Notes: generated from the letters alone by a model not told the origin. DNA of 47,129 nucleotides from Agrococcus sp. (GCA_031179215.1 JAPSIA010000007.1:1-47129), one strand, 5' to 3'. Shown: positions 32,645 to 40,782, counted from the first letter of the stretch. Program-made: numbers and translations.

Positions 32645-33883
32645 ATGGGTGCGATCCGCCTCGAGGCTGCGCACCGCAAGCTCCTGTTCGAGCTGGCCGA
32701 CGCGATCGGAGCGTCGCTCGAAGTGGCAGTCGAGATCACCGATGCTCGCCTCCGATCCCTCGCTCGCAGTGAGCTCGTCCCGGTCGAAGGACAGGCTCGA
32801 GGCCTGCGACCGGACCTATCCCCCCGCGTGCGCGTCCCATCGGGCCATCGGGAACCGATCCATGTGCCCGCCGTGGCGGCGATCGGCCTGCCCGGCTTCT
32901 GGGTCGTGCCCATCTACGGCGTCGAGCGCCTGCGCGTGCTGCTCTGGATCCTCGACGGCGACGCCGATCGGGCTGCGGTGGAGTTCGCATCGACCGCCGC
33001 GAGCGCGACCGTGCGGGGTCTCGACGCCGCTGGCGCGTTCGGCGCGCCTTCGCGGGGCAAGGACCTCGGCGCTGCGGGCTTCAGCGATCATCTCGCCGAG
33101 GTCGAGGGGGCGCTCGCGGACGCCACCGCTGACGGCGAGTTCCAGTACGACTCCGTCAGCGTGGCGCTGGCGATCGTGGTCGAACCCGCGAGCGCTCATT
33201 TCGCCACGGCAGACGATCTCGCCGCCACGCTGTGGCGCACGGCGCAGCGCGGAGCCGGAACGTTGCCCCACCCGCGGACGCTCGTCGCTCAGCACGACAG
33301 CGAAGCGCTCATCGTGCTCGCCCCGTTCCCCCAGGACCCGCCCTCGAGCGCCCTGGAACGCACCGTCGCCGTGGTCCAGGACCTGCTCTACCGCAGCCAG
33401 GATGTGGGACTCTACGGCCGCTGGGTCCTGGGCAGCAGCGCCGCCATCAGGCATCCCGAAGGGCCGGCGCGAGCGATCTGGCAGGCGCGCAACGCAGCCA
33501 AGACCGGTCTCCGACTGGGGCTGAGCGGTCAGGTCGTCGAGTGGCGACTCGCCGAGCGCTACCACGGCCTCCCGCAGCTGCCACAGCGGTTCATCGATGA
33601 CCACTTCCTCACCGCCGAGCTGGTGGGCTTTTTCGAGGATCCGGAGCATGGCGATCTCACGGCGACGCTGGAGAGCTTCCTCGAGCACGCCGGCAACGTG
33701 CAGGCCGTCGCAGCCGAGCGGTTCGTCCACCGGACCAACGTCTATCACCGGCTGCGGCGCATCGAGTCCGCGCTCGGCGTCGATCTCGGCAACGGGCACG
33801 ATCGGCTCGCCCTGCACATGGCACTGATCGCGTGGCGGATGAGGGGCACAGCGGCGACCGAGCGCGACCAGCTTGTTCGCTGA
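32645..33883 (+). CDS. PucR-type transcriptional regulator (C-terminal HTH_30)
   Basis: A 412-residue protein. The C-terminal ~60 residues form the PucR helix-turn-helix (LTATLESFLEHAGNVQAVAAERFVHRTNVYHRLRRIESALGV); the middle is a GGDEF-like regulatory part. The N-terminus is likely a ligand sensor. PucR members activate catabolic genes for purines, sugar acids and other nitrogen or carbon sources. It is divergent from the DUF1537/ABC operon across 244 bases, so it is the natural regulator of that operon. The ATG at 32645 follows GGGAGG; the ORF track starts earlier. The 364 bases downstream contain only the IclR remnant described next. Confidence 0.85.
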   Translation: MGAIRLEAAHRKLLFELADAIGASLEVAVEITDARLRSLARSELVPVEGQARGLRPDLSPRVRVPSGHREPIHVPAVAAIGLPGFWVVPIYGVERLRVLLWILDGDADRAAVEFASTAASATVRGLDAAGAFGAPSRGKDLGAAGFSDHLAEVEGALADATADGEFQYDSVSVALAIVVEPASAHFATADDLAATLWRTAQRGAGTLPHPRTLVAQHDSEALIVLAPFPQDPPSSALERTVAVVQDLLYRSQDVGLYGRWVLGSSAAIRHPEGPARAIWQARNAAKTGLRLGLSGQVVEWRLAERYHGLPQLPQRFIDDHFLTAELVGFFEDPEHGDLTATLESFLEHAGNVQAVAAERFVHRTNVYHRLRRIESALGVDLGNGHDRLALHMALIAWRMRGTAATERDQLVR

Positions 33884-33932
33884 GACGGTTGGGCCGTGCG
33901 CCCATCGGCATCGACGTCCGGCTCGTACGAGC

Positions 33933-34080
33933 ATGACGGAGGCGCGAGACGACAACCGAAGGCGGCCTCGAGATCCTCGGCAAGGCCGAGCTCGTGCTGC
34001 GCTCGCTCGAGACCGCTCGCGAGTGCCCGGCCGGAGGTCGCCGATTCCGAGAGCCTCCCGGTGAGCTCGACCTACGGCAC
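33933..34080 (+). pseudogene. Probable remnant of an IclR-family regulator (N-terminal HTH, frameshifted)
   Basis: After an ATG (MTEARDDN) the sequence continues in a second frame as GGLEILGKAELVLRSLETARE and then in a third as RPEVADSESLPVSSTY. Together these look like the IclR start and helix-turn-helix (LEILxKAxxVL...ELAExxxxPVSSTYRLL) broken by two frame changes and cut off after SSTY. No longer frame continues. This is the only gene-like signal in the 364-base gap 33884-34247. Confidence 0.45.
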
Positions 34081-34247
34081 CCGTGGCGACGTCCGGACGC
34101 CGAGCCGCCTCAGCGCGCCCCACACTGCGTCGGCGTGCACCCGATGCGCCGCGTCGCCAAGCGTGCGTGAGCGCCAGTAGTGATGCGCAGCACCTGCTCG
34201 GAACCGCCGACGCGCACGCACCGTCGGCGGTCGCGCCCGCAGCGAGG

Positions 34248-35273
34248 TCAGACGCCGAAGCTGATGAGCGTCTTCGTGCTCGCTCGCGAGTCCGCCGCTC
34301 GCGAGAACGCATCCGCGGCCTCCGAGACCGGGAAGACGTCCGTGACGACAGCGTCGAGCGCAGGCGTGGCGGCGAGGATGGCGATCGCTTCATCGAGCTC
34401 GACGTCGAACCGCTGCGACCCGTGCAGCGACAGCTCCTTGGTAATGACATCGGACATCGGTATGGGCAGCTCCCCCTTCGGCAGCATGCCCAGCTGAACG
34501 ACGGCTCCCCCGCGACGTGCGGCGTCGAGGGCGGTGCGGAGCGACGGCACGGCGCCGGCCGCCTCGATGACGATGTCGAACCGCTCCTGCGGCACGGGAT
34601 CCGTGCCGACGCGGAGCGCGACGTGCGCGCCGACCGCCGTCGCGACCTCGAGCGGGCGCGCGTGCAGGTCGCACACGGTGACGCGGCGAGCGCCGCGATG
34701 CAGCAGCGCCGCGACGACGAGGCAGCCGATGGGCCCCGCGCCCGAGACGAGCACATCGGAGCCTTCGAGCAGGGGGCGCGCCCGGTCGACGCCGTGCAGC
34801 GCGACCGCGAGCGGCTCGGCGAGCGCTGCGCGGCGCAGCGGCAGCCCGGCCGGGAGCGGACGCAGCTGCGCAGCGGTCACCTGGAGCCGCTCGACGAGCC
34901 CTCCTTGCGTGTGGGGCGACGTCGACGCGCTGCCGAGGTAGGTGCCCCCTGCGGCGAGGTGCAGCCCCGTGCCGTCGGCCCCGCCGGGCAGCGGCGTCGG
35001 CGTTGCCGGGTGGATCGCGACTCGAGTGCCCACCGGGGGCGCATCCGCGACCTGCGAGCCGACAGCCGCGACCGTGCCGACCACCTCGTGCCCGAGTACG
35101 AGCGGCTCTCGCACGACGAACGCGCCGTTCGCGCCGTGCTGGTGGTAGTGGAGGTCGGAGCCGCAGATGCCGCCGTAGGCGATGTCCACCAGCACGCCAT
35201 CGGGCGCGAGCGACGGCGGCTCGAGCTCGGCGACGCGCAGGTCTCCTGCGCCGTGGACCATGACTGCCCGCAT
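34248..35273 (-). CDS. L-idonate 5-dehydrogenase-like MDR dehydrogenase lacking structural-zinc cysteines
   Basis: A 341-residue MDR dehydrogenase. YGGICGSDLHYHQHG, FVVREPLVLGHEVVG, GSASTSPHTQGGLVE and the Rossmann VSGAGPIGCLVVAA match L-idonate 5-dehydrogenases, which interconvert L-idonate and 5-ketogluconate. The region that normally holds four structural-zinc Cys reads PATPTPLPGGADGTGLHLAAGG with no cysteine. The catalytic Cys and His-Glu remain. It is the last gene of the four-gene sugar-acid operon, 19 bases after the SDR. Two adjacent ATGs compete; 35273 is chosen for its spacing from AGGGAG. Confidence 0.83.
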   Translation of the reverse strand: MRAVMVHGAGDLRVAELEPPSLAPDGVLVDIAYGGICGSDLHYHQHGANGAFVVREPLVLGHEVVGTVAAVGSQVADAPPVGTRVAIHPATPTPLPGGADGTGLHLAAGGTYLGSASTSPHTQGGLVERLQVTAAQLRPLPAGLPLRRAALAEPLAVALHGVDRARPLLEGSDVLVSGAGPIGCLVVAALLHRGARRVTVCDLHARPLEVATAVGAHVALRVGTDPVPQERFDIVIEAAGAVPSLRTALDAARRGGAVVQLGMLPKGELPIPMSDVITKELSLHGSQRFDVELDEAIAILAATPALDAVVTDVFPVSEAADAFSRAADSRASTKTLISFGV

Positions 35274-35292
35274 CATCTGCTCCCTCTGCTCA

Positions 35293-36027
35293 TCAGCGAC
35301 TGAGGTAGCCGCCGTCGACGGGCACGACGGTGCCCTGCATGTAGCGCGCGGCGGGCGAGACCAGGAACAGCACGGCACCCGCGACGTCCTCGGGACGTCC
35401 CCAGCGCCCGGCAGGGATGCGCTCGAGGATCTGCCGGTTGCGAGTCTCGTCAGCGATCAGTGCAGCGTTCAGATCGGTGGCGATGAACCCGGGAGCCACG
35501 GCGTTGACCGTCACGCCACGTCCGGCCCACTCGTTCGCGACGGACTTCGTGAACTGCGCCACCGCGCCCTTCGACGCCCCGTACGCGGACGCCGTGAAGC
35601 CACCGAAGAACGAGAGCATCGACGCGATGTTCACGATGGCGCCGTCGCCGCGCTCGAGCATCGGCCGCCCGAAGACCTGCGTGAGCTCGACGAGGCGGGC
35701 GACGTTGACCTGCATGACGCGATCGAAGTCGGCCAACGGGAAGTCCTCGAAGGGGTGGCGGATGTTGATGCCGGCGTTGTTGATGAGGATGTCGACGCGT
35801 TGTTCGGCGGCGATGCGCGACGCCGCCGCCCTGGTCGCCTCGCCGTCCGCGAGGTCGACGGCGACGGCGCGGAAGCTGCCCTCGGGACCGCCCTCGCTCG
35901 AGCGCTGCAGGCCGATGACGTCGGCCCCGTTCTCGAGCAGCGCCTCCGCGATGGCACGGCCGATGCCACGCGTGGCGCCCGTGACGACCGCGGTCCTGCC
36001 GCGGAGGTCGGTCGTGATGCCGGTCAT
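35293..36027 (-). CDS. SDR-family oxidoreductase (gluconate 5-dehydrogenase/KduD-like)
   Basis: A 244-residue classical SDR. The cofactor motif is VVTGATRGIGRAIAEALLENGA, with NNAG (LINNAGINIRHPFEDF), the catalytic YGASK (SAYGASKGAVAQ) and PGFIATDL; the C-terminus is VPVDGGYLSR. The NIRHPFEDF sequence and overall form resemble gluconate 5-dehydrogenase and 2-deoxygluconate 3-dehydrogenase. Together with the idonate-dehydrogenase-like gene downstream it suggests L-idonate or gluconate-type chemistry via a keto-sugar-acid. The start ATG follows AAGGAG. Confidence 0.87.
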   Translation of the reverse strand: MTGITTDLRGRTAVVTGATRGIGRAIAEALLENGADVIGLQRSSEGGPEGSFRAVAVDLADGEATRAAASRIAAEQRVDILINNAGINIRHPFEDFPLADFDRVMQVNVARLVELTQVFGRPMLERGDGAIVNIASMLSFFGGFTASAYGASKGAVAQFTKSVANEWAGRGVTVNAVAPGFIATDLNAALIADETRNRQILERIPAGRWGRPEDVAGAVLFLVSPAARYMQGTVVPVDGGYLSR

Positions 36028-36045
36028 GGTGCACTCCTTCCGAAG

Positions 36046-36074
36046 GAGGGGCGCGGCGCGTCGCGGCGCCCCTC
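36046..36074 (-). terminator. Hairpin between the Nramp-like permease and SDR genes
   Basis: GAGGGGCGC and GCGCCCCTC form a perfect 9-bp stem around an 11-base loop, 11 bases after the permease stop. No T-tract follows, so it is probably a stability or partial termination element inside the operon. Its left arm abuts the AAGGAG ribosome site of the SDR gene, so the hairpin could also affect translation. Confidence 0.5.
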
Positions 36075-36085
36075 GCTGCTGTCGA

Positions 36086-37507
36086 TCAGCCGATCTTGAA
36101 GCCGAGCGCCGTCGCGGTCGAGTAGATCGCGACCAAGCCGATCGCGACCACCGAGATCGTCAGCAGCACGTTGAAGAGCTTCCCGCCACGAACGCGCGGG
36201 TCGGTCTCCGTCTTGCGGAGGAAGATGACCGCGGTGACGACGACGAGCAGGAAGATGCCGCTCGCGATGCCGCCGATCTGCACCATCCACACGGGGTTCT
36301 GCATGAACAGGAACTCGAGCCCCCACACGATGGGGTAGATCACCGTCAGCACCTTCAGCCACGTGAGCCGCTGCTTGCGGTTGTTCCAATCGACGAGGCC
36401 GAAGTTCGCCATGTAGTTCGTGAACAGGCGCGCGTACGACGGGATGGTGGCGTAGTAGGTGGATCCGAGCACGAGGATCGCGCCGATGAGGAACACCGTG
36501 CCGGACCACTCGCCCACGGCATCCGTGTACATCGAGCTGAGCGTGACGAGCATCTCGTTGCCTGCAGGCACGAGCCCCTGGGGGTGCAGCACCGCCGCGC
36601 CCATCGTGAAGAAGGCGACCGTCGCGAAGGTGTAGACGACCCACGAGACGGCGGCGTCCTTGTACATGACCTTGATCCAGCCATTGGCGCGGTCGACCCA
36701 CGCCTCGGAGCCGTCGTTCGGCCCCGCGAATCGCGCGTAGCCCTTCTCGAGGCACCAGTAGTTGTAGATGAGGATCTCGTCGGACCCGACGCCGGAGATG
36801 CCGAACATCGCCACGGCGGCGCCGATGGCGCCGGCCGGGATCAGGAACGAGAAGCCGCTCGCGACGTCGGAGACGGTGTAGGCGAACGGCGTCCACAGGA
36901 GGCCGAACGCGACCGCCACGGTGAAGATCGTGAAGCCCGCGACCATGAGGGTCCCGATCGACTCGATGCGGGCGTAGTTGTTCTTGTAGAGCACCGCGAT
37001 CGTGACGGCCGTCAGGACCGCGGTCCAGATGACGAGCGACGGGAAGCCCATCGGGTCACCGACGATCGGCCACAGCATCGACAGCGCGAGCACGACCCCG
37101 CCCACGATGCCGCCGTACTGCATCTGCTTGCCGATGAAGACGACGCCCCAGAGGATGTTGGTCCAGCTCCACCTGCCGCCGATGAGCGGCGGCACCTTGT
37201 TGAGTCCCGTCATGGCGGGCTGGCCGGTGGAGATGGTCCACCGCGCGAACTCCATCTGCACCGCGACCTTCACGAAGGTCGAGATGACGACCATCCAGAG
37301 GATGGCGAAGCCCGCCTCGGCGCCGAGGGCCGTCGTCGCGATGAGCTCGCCGGAGCCGACGATCGCCGCGGAGAGCAGCAGTCCGGGGCCGAAGTAGCGC
37401 ATCGATGCGCGCCACCCCCTCGGAGGCTCGACGACATCGGCCGGATCGAGCGTGTACTCGTCCTTGATCTCCAGCGGTCCCTTGGGAACAGCAGCGGTGG
37501 ACGTCAT
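36086..37507 (-). CDS. Nramp-superfamily permease without metal-binding motifs
   Basis: A 473-residue membrane protein with about 11 spans related to Nramp Mn2+/Fe2+ transporters: the first helix reads GPGLLLSAAIVGSGELIATTALGAEAGF. The metal motif DPGN of helix 1 is GSGE (51-54), and the MPH motif of helix 6 reads GSDE (GISGVGSDEI). With the metal ligands gone, metal transport is unlikely. It is second in the operon, between two SDR genes, and the only transporter in the two divergent operons, so it probably imports the sugar acid or hydroxy acid. This is an inference from context. Confidence 0.83.
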   Translation of the reverse strand: MTSTAAVPKGPLEIKDEYTLDPADVVEPPRGWRASMRYFGPGLLLSAAIVGSGELIATTALGAEAGFAILWMVVISTFVKVAVQMEFARWTISTGQPAMTGLNKVPPLIGGRWSWTNILWGVVFIGKQMQYGGIVGGVVLALSMLWPIVGDPMGFPSLVIWTAVLTAVTIAVLYKNNYARIESIGTLMVAGFTIFTVAVAFGLLWTPFAYTVSDVASGFSFLIPAGAIGAAVAMFGISGVGSDEILIYNYWCLEKGYARFAGPNDGSEAWVDRANGWIKVMYKDAAVSWVVYTFATVAFFTMGAAVLHPQGLVPAGNEMLVTLSSMYTDAVGEWSGTVFLIGAILVLGSTYYATIPSYARLFTNYMANFGLVDWNNRKQRLTWLKVLTVIYPIVWGLEFLFMQNPVWMVQIGGIASGIFLLVVVTAVIFLRKTETDPRVRGGKLFNVLLTISVVAIGLVAIYSTATALGFKIG

Positions 37508-37546
37508 TGTCTCTCCTTGTGGTGGTGGGATCTGGCGGCGAGTTGC

Positions 37547-38317
37547 TCAGCCGATGCGGAGTCCGCCATTGACGTTGTAGGTGGCGCCGGTGATGTAGCC
37601 GGCGTCGGGACCGCTGAGGAAGACGAGCAGCGCCGCGACCTCGTCGACGGTGCCGACCCGCCCGACGGGCATGCGAGCGAGGAAGGCGGGGAGCCGGTCC
37701 TCCGTCAAGGGGCCGCCCATGATGTCGGTGTCGATCGTGGCCGGCGCGATCGCGTTGGCCGTCACGCCGTGCGGCGCGAGCTCGCGCGCGACCGACCGCG
37801 TCATCCCCTCGATCGCGGCCTTGGAAGCGGCGTAGGAGGCCTTGGAGTAGTTGCCGCCGCCGTCCTGCGCGGCGGTCGACGAGATCGACACGATGCGGCC
37901 GATCCCGCGATCGCGCATGCCGGCCGCCATCCGCTGCGTGACGAGGAAGGTTCCGACCGTGTTGATCTCGAGCACGCGCCGGAAGCGCTCGCCCGAGAGC
38001 TCGAAGAAGGGCGTCGGGTCGGAGATGCCCGCGGCGTTGATCAGGGCGACGACGGGCGGGAGCTCTTGCTCGACGACGCCGATCGCCGCGGCGACGCTCG
38101 ACTCGTCGCTCACGTCGACTCCGACCGCGATCGCGGATGCGCCCGCGTCTCGAACGAGGGCTGCCGTCTCCTCCGCCGCGGCGATATCGAGGTCGAGCAC
38201 GGCGACGGTCCAGCCCTCTGCGGCGAAGCGCAGCGCTGCCGCTCGGCCGATCCCGCGCGCGGATCCAGCACCGGTCACGACCGCCGTGCGGGCCTCGGGG
38301 AACATCGTCGTCGCCAT
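37547..38317 (-). CDS. SDR-family oxidoreductase
   Basis: A 256-residue classical SDR: VVTGAGSARGIGRAAALRFAAEG cofactor motif, LDLD acidic end of strand 2 (NAD preference), NAAG in LINAAGISDP, the catalytic YAASK (ASYAASKAAIEG) and C-terminal YNVNGGLRIG. It probably oxidises a hydroxyl of the sugar-acid substrate. It is the first gene of the four-gene operon, and its leader contains a hairpin (38339-38366). The ORF track starts at 38350; the ATG at 38317 follows AGAGGAGAG. Confidence 0.87.
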   Translation of the reverse strand: MATTMFPEARTAVVTGAGSARGIGRAAALRFAAEGWTVAVLDLDIAAAEETAALVRDAGASAIAVGVDVSDESSVAAAIGVVEQELPPVVALINAAGISDPTPFFELSGERFRRVLEINTVGTFLVTQRMAAGMRDRGIGRIVSISSTAAQDGGGNYSKASYAASKAAIEGMTRSVARELAPHGVTANAIAPATIDTDIMGGPLTEDRLPAFLARMPVGRVGTVDEVAALLVFLSGPDAGYITGATYNVNGGLRIG

Positions 38318-38338
38318 CGGCTCTCCTCTTCGTTGAGC

Positions 38339-38366
38339 GGCCGGCCCCACCGCACGGGGGCCGGCC
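38339..38366 (-). other. Hairpin in the 5' leader of the SDR/Nramp-like operon
   Basis: GGCCGGCCCC and GGGGCCGGCC make a perfect 10-bp stem around an 8-base loop, between the promoter (38375-38404) and the ribosome site. It could be an attenuator or a transcript-stabilising 5' element. Confidence 0.45.
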
Positions 38367-38374
38367 TGCAGTGC

Positions 38375-38404
38375 ATGCTAGGCTATTTGATCAAATATAT
38401 GCAA
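38375..38404 (-). promoter_or_regulatory. Promoter of the SDR/Nramp-like operon
   Basis: On the minus strand TTGCAT (-35, 38399-38404), an 18-base spacer and TAGCAT (-10, 38375-38380). The operator palindrome lies wholly within the spacer. On the plus strand TAGGCT (38379-38384) could be the -10 of the divergent operon, so one site can cover both promoters. Confidence 0.6.
38384..38397. promoter_or_regulatory. Perfect 14-bp palindromic operator
   Basis: TATTTGATCAAATA is a perfect palindrome in an otherwise GC-rich region, in the spacer between -35 and -10 of the leftward promoter and at the start of the rightward one. The short AT-rich form suits a GntR/FCD dimer; the GntR gene at 40779-41501 is the likely binder. 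Confidence 0.65.
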
Positions 38405-38455
38405 GGCGACGACGCACGGATGCTTCGTCGTACCGACGACGGAGATGGTGGGCAT

Positions 38456-39784
38456 ATGAAGCGCCTCGACGGTGCGATCGACTTCGCGAAGCTGCTGCTG
38501 GCGGGCGGCTTGGCCACGAACCCGGTGACCTCGGCACCGACGATCGACGACCTCCGCGCGGTCGCCAAGCGCCGCTTGCCTCGAGTCGCGTTCGACATCG
38601 TCGACGGTGCGGCAGACGCGGAGGCCACCGCGGCCTCGAACCTCGCCGACCTCCGCGAGGTGCTCTTCGAGCCGCGCTCGCTCGTCGACGTCTCCAGGCC
38701 CTCGACGCGCACGGACGCCGTCGGCATCCCCCTCGAGCAGCCATTCGTCCTCGGCCCGTGCGGCCTCATGCGCATGCTCGGGCACGGCGGCGAGAAGGCT
38801 GCTGTGCGAGCGGCCGGCGACGCGGGAGTGCCTTACACGATCAGCTCCGCGGCCAACTGGTCGATGGAGGAGATCGCAGCCGAGGCGACCGGGCCCCTGT
38901 GGTTCCAGCTGTACATGTACAAGGGCGAGGGCATCGTGCGCGACCTCGTGACGCGTGCGAAGCGGATCGGCGCCGAGCTGCTGATGGTCACGGTCGACCT
39001 GCCCGTGAACGGCAAGCGCCCCCGCGACCACCGCAACGGCATGACGATCCCGCCCAAGGTGACGCGCTCGAACTTCCTCTCCGCTGCCCGGCACCCGAGC
39101 TGGCTGCTCTCCCTCGTCAGCGGTCCGCCCATCGGCTTCCGCAACCTCGCCGACATCGACTTGGGCGGCTCGCGGCTCTCGCACCAGGAGTACGTCAACA
39201 CGAAGCTCATCAACCCGAGCCTGACGTGGGACGACCTCGAGCTCGTTCGCCAGCTGTGGGACGGCCCGCTCGTCATCAAGGGCATCACGACGCCCGCCGA
39301 CGCCCGGCTCGCTCGGCGCGCGGGCGCTGACGGCGTCATCGTCTCGAACCACGGCGGCCGCCAGCTCGACTCGACGCCGTCGTCGATCGCGGCGCTGCCG
39401 CGCGTCGTCGACGCGGTCGCTGGCGACATGTCGGTCGGGTTCGACGGCGGCATCCGTGGCGGCGGCGATGTCGTGAAGGCGCTCGCGCTCGGAGCCGACT
39501 ACACGCTCCTCGGTCGCGCGTGGGCGTACGGGCTGGCGGCCGGCGGCGGCGCGGGCGTGCGTCGAGCGATCGACATCGTCGACAGCGAGGTGCGCCAGAC
39601 GCTCAGCCTCCTGGGCTGCCCCGACGTGCGCGACCTCGACCGCTCGTTCGTCACCTATCCCGCGCGCTGGCATGGCCAGGGGCGCGTGGTCACCGAGCCC
39701 AGGGTGTCTGTCGACGCCGTGATCGAGGCGTCGCAGCGCGGCGCCGGCGCCCCGCTCGACGCCGAGGGCCAGGAGTCGCGATGA
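38456..39784 (+). CDS. FMN-dependent alpha-hydroxy-acid oxidase/dehydrogenase (L-lactate/mandelate type)
   Basis: A 442-residue FMN TIM-barrel enzyme with an intact active site: SSAANWSMEEIA, WFQLYMYKG, LLMVTVDLPVNGKRPRDHRNG, VIVSNHGGRQLDST with the catalytic His299, and FDGGIRGGGDVVKALALGA. It oxidises an L-2-hydroxy acid to the 2-keto acid. The ORF track starts 3 kb upstream; the ATG at 38456 follows GGAG. Its stop overlaps the start of the D-2-hydroxyacid dehydrogenase gene (ATGA), so the two enzymes are co-translated and probably share a 2-keto-acid intermediate. First gene of the rightward operon. Confidence 0.88.
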   Translation: MKRLDGAIDFAKLLLAGGLATNPVTSAPTIDDLRAVAKRRLPRVAFDIVDGAADAEATAASNLADLREVLFEPRSLVDVSRPSTRTDAVGIPLEQPFVLGPCGLMRMLGHGGEKAAVRAAGDAGVPYTISSAANWSMEEIAAEATGPLWFQLYMYKGEGIVRDLVTRAKRIGAELLMVTVDLPVNGKRPRDHRNGMTIPPKVTRSNFLSAARHPSWLLSLVSGPPIGFRNLADIDLGGSRLSHQEYVNTKLINPSLTWDDLELVRQLWDGPLVIKGITTPADARLARRAGADGVIVSNHGGRQLDSTPSSIAALPRVVDAVAGDMSVGFDGGIRGGGDVVKALALGADYTLLGRAWAYGLAAGGGAGVRRAIDIVDSEVRQTLSLLGCPDVRDLDRSFVTYPARWHGQGRVVTEPRVSVDAVIEASQRGAGAPLDAEGQESR

Positions 39785-40782
39785 GCTACCGCGTCGCGAT
39801 CACCGCCGACGTCTTTACCGCTGACGGCACCGAGGTCTTCCCCGGCAGCGGCCTCATCGGCGCGGACGCACCGAACACCGAGTTCGTCGTGCTCGACGAG
39901 CTCCTGCCCGAGGTGACCGGTGCGCAGCTCGCGGGCTTCGACGCGCTCGTGCTCGCCGGCAGCGCGGCGGTGACCGAGCGCACGCTCGAGGACGCACCGC
40001 AGCTGCGGCACGTCGCACGATTCGGGTCCGGCTACGACGCGGTCGACGTGGACGCATGCACCCGGCACGGCGTGCAGGTCACGAACACGCCTGAGGCCGT
40101 CCGCGAGCCCATGGCGCTGGCCGGCTTGACGATGCTGCTCGCCGTCTCGCACAACCTCGTGCAGAAGGATGCGATCACTCGCGCAGGGCGATGGGGCGAG
40201 CGGTCGGCGCTGCAGGGGCCCGGCGTCACGGGTTCCACGGTCGGCATCATCGGCTTCGGGGGCATCGGCAAGGCCACTGCGGAGCTCGTCCGCGGCGTGG
40301 GTGCCGAGGTGCTGGTGCAGAACCGCTCTGACCGGAGCGCCGAGGCGATCGCCATCGGCGCCCGGCAGGTCTCGCTCGACGAGCTGCTCGCGGCATCCGA
40401 CTACGTGATGATCACCGTCGCATACACGGCCGACACCCATCACCTCATCGGTGCCGACCAGCTGGCGCGCATGCCGCGGCACGCCCGCCTCATCAACATG
40501 GCTCGAGGCAAGGTCGTCGACGAGGCGGCGCTCATCGAGGCACTGCGCTCGGGCACCATCAGCGGGGCCGGCCTCGACGTCTTCGCGAACGAGCCGGTCG
40601 AGCCGGACAACCCCCTGCTGACCATGCAGAATGTCACCGTGACGCCGCACGCCCTCTGCTGGACCGACAGCTTCGCCCGCCGCGTCGGCCACAGCGTCCT
40701 CACTGCGATCGCCGATGTCGCCGCGGGCAGACGCCCCCAGCACCTCATCAATCCGGCCGCCGTCGGCGCTGGGATCCGATGA
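39781..40782 (+). CDS. D-isomer-specific 2-hydroxyacid dehydrogenase
   Basis: A 333-residue NAD(P)-dependent enzyme. The Rossmann motif is VGIIGFGGIGKA; the catalytic residues are Arg in INMARGKVVDE, Glu in FANEPVEPDN and His in TPHALCW. It reduces 2-keto acids to D-2-hydroxy acids (GhrB, phosphoglycerate or 2-ketogluconate reductase-like), or works in reverse. It overlaps the upstream FMN oxidase gene by four bases and the downstream GntR gene by four bases. Together with the L-specific FMN oxidase it could convert an L- into a D-hydroxy acid. The direction in vivo is inference. Confidence 0.88.
   Translation: MSYRVAITADVFTADGTEVFPGSGLIGADAPNTEFVVLDELLPEVTGAQLAGFDALVLAGSAAVTERTLEDAPQLRHVARFGSGYDAVDVDACTRHGVQVTNTPEAVREPMALAGLTMLLAVSHNLVQKDAITRAGRWGERSALQGPGVTGSTVGIIGFGGIGKATAELVRGVGAEVLVQNRSDRSAEAIAIGARQVSLDELLAASDYVMITVAYTADTHHLIGADQLARMPRHARLINMARGKVVDEAALIEALRSGTISGAGLDVFANEPVEPDNPLLTMQNVTVTPHALCWTDSFARRVGHSVLTAIADVAAGRRPQHLINPAAVGAGIR

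Noticed and set aside
34071-34200. Possible minus-strand protein tail (HHYWRSRTLGDAAHRVHADAV...) antisense to the IclR remnant
   Set aside because: It has a plausible amino-acid mix and a stop, but no start, ribosome site or recognised family, and it competes with the IclR-like frames.
35417-39784. 1455-codon plus-strand ORF
   Set aside because: Only the last 442 codons (FMN oxidase) are real. The upstream part is antisense to the SDR, Nramp-like and SDR genes.
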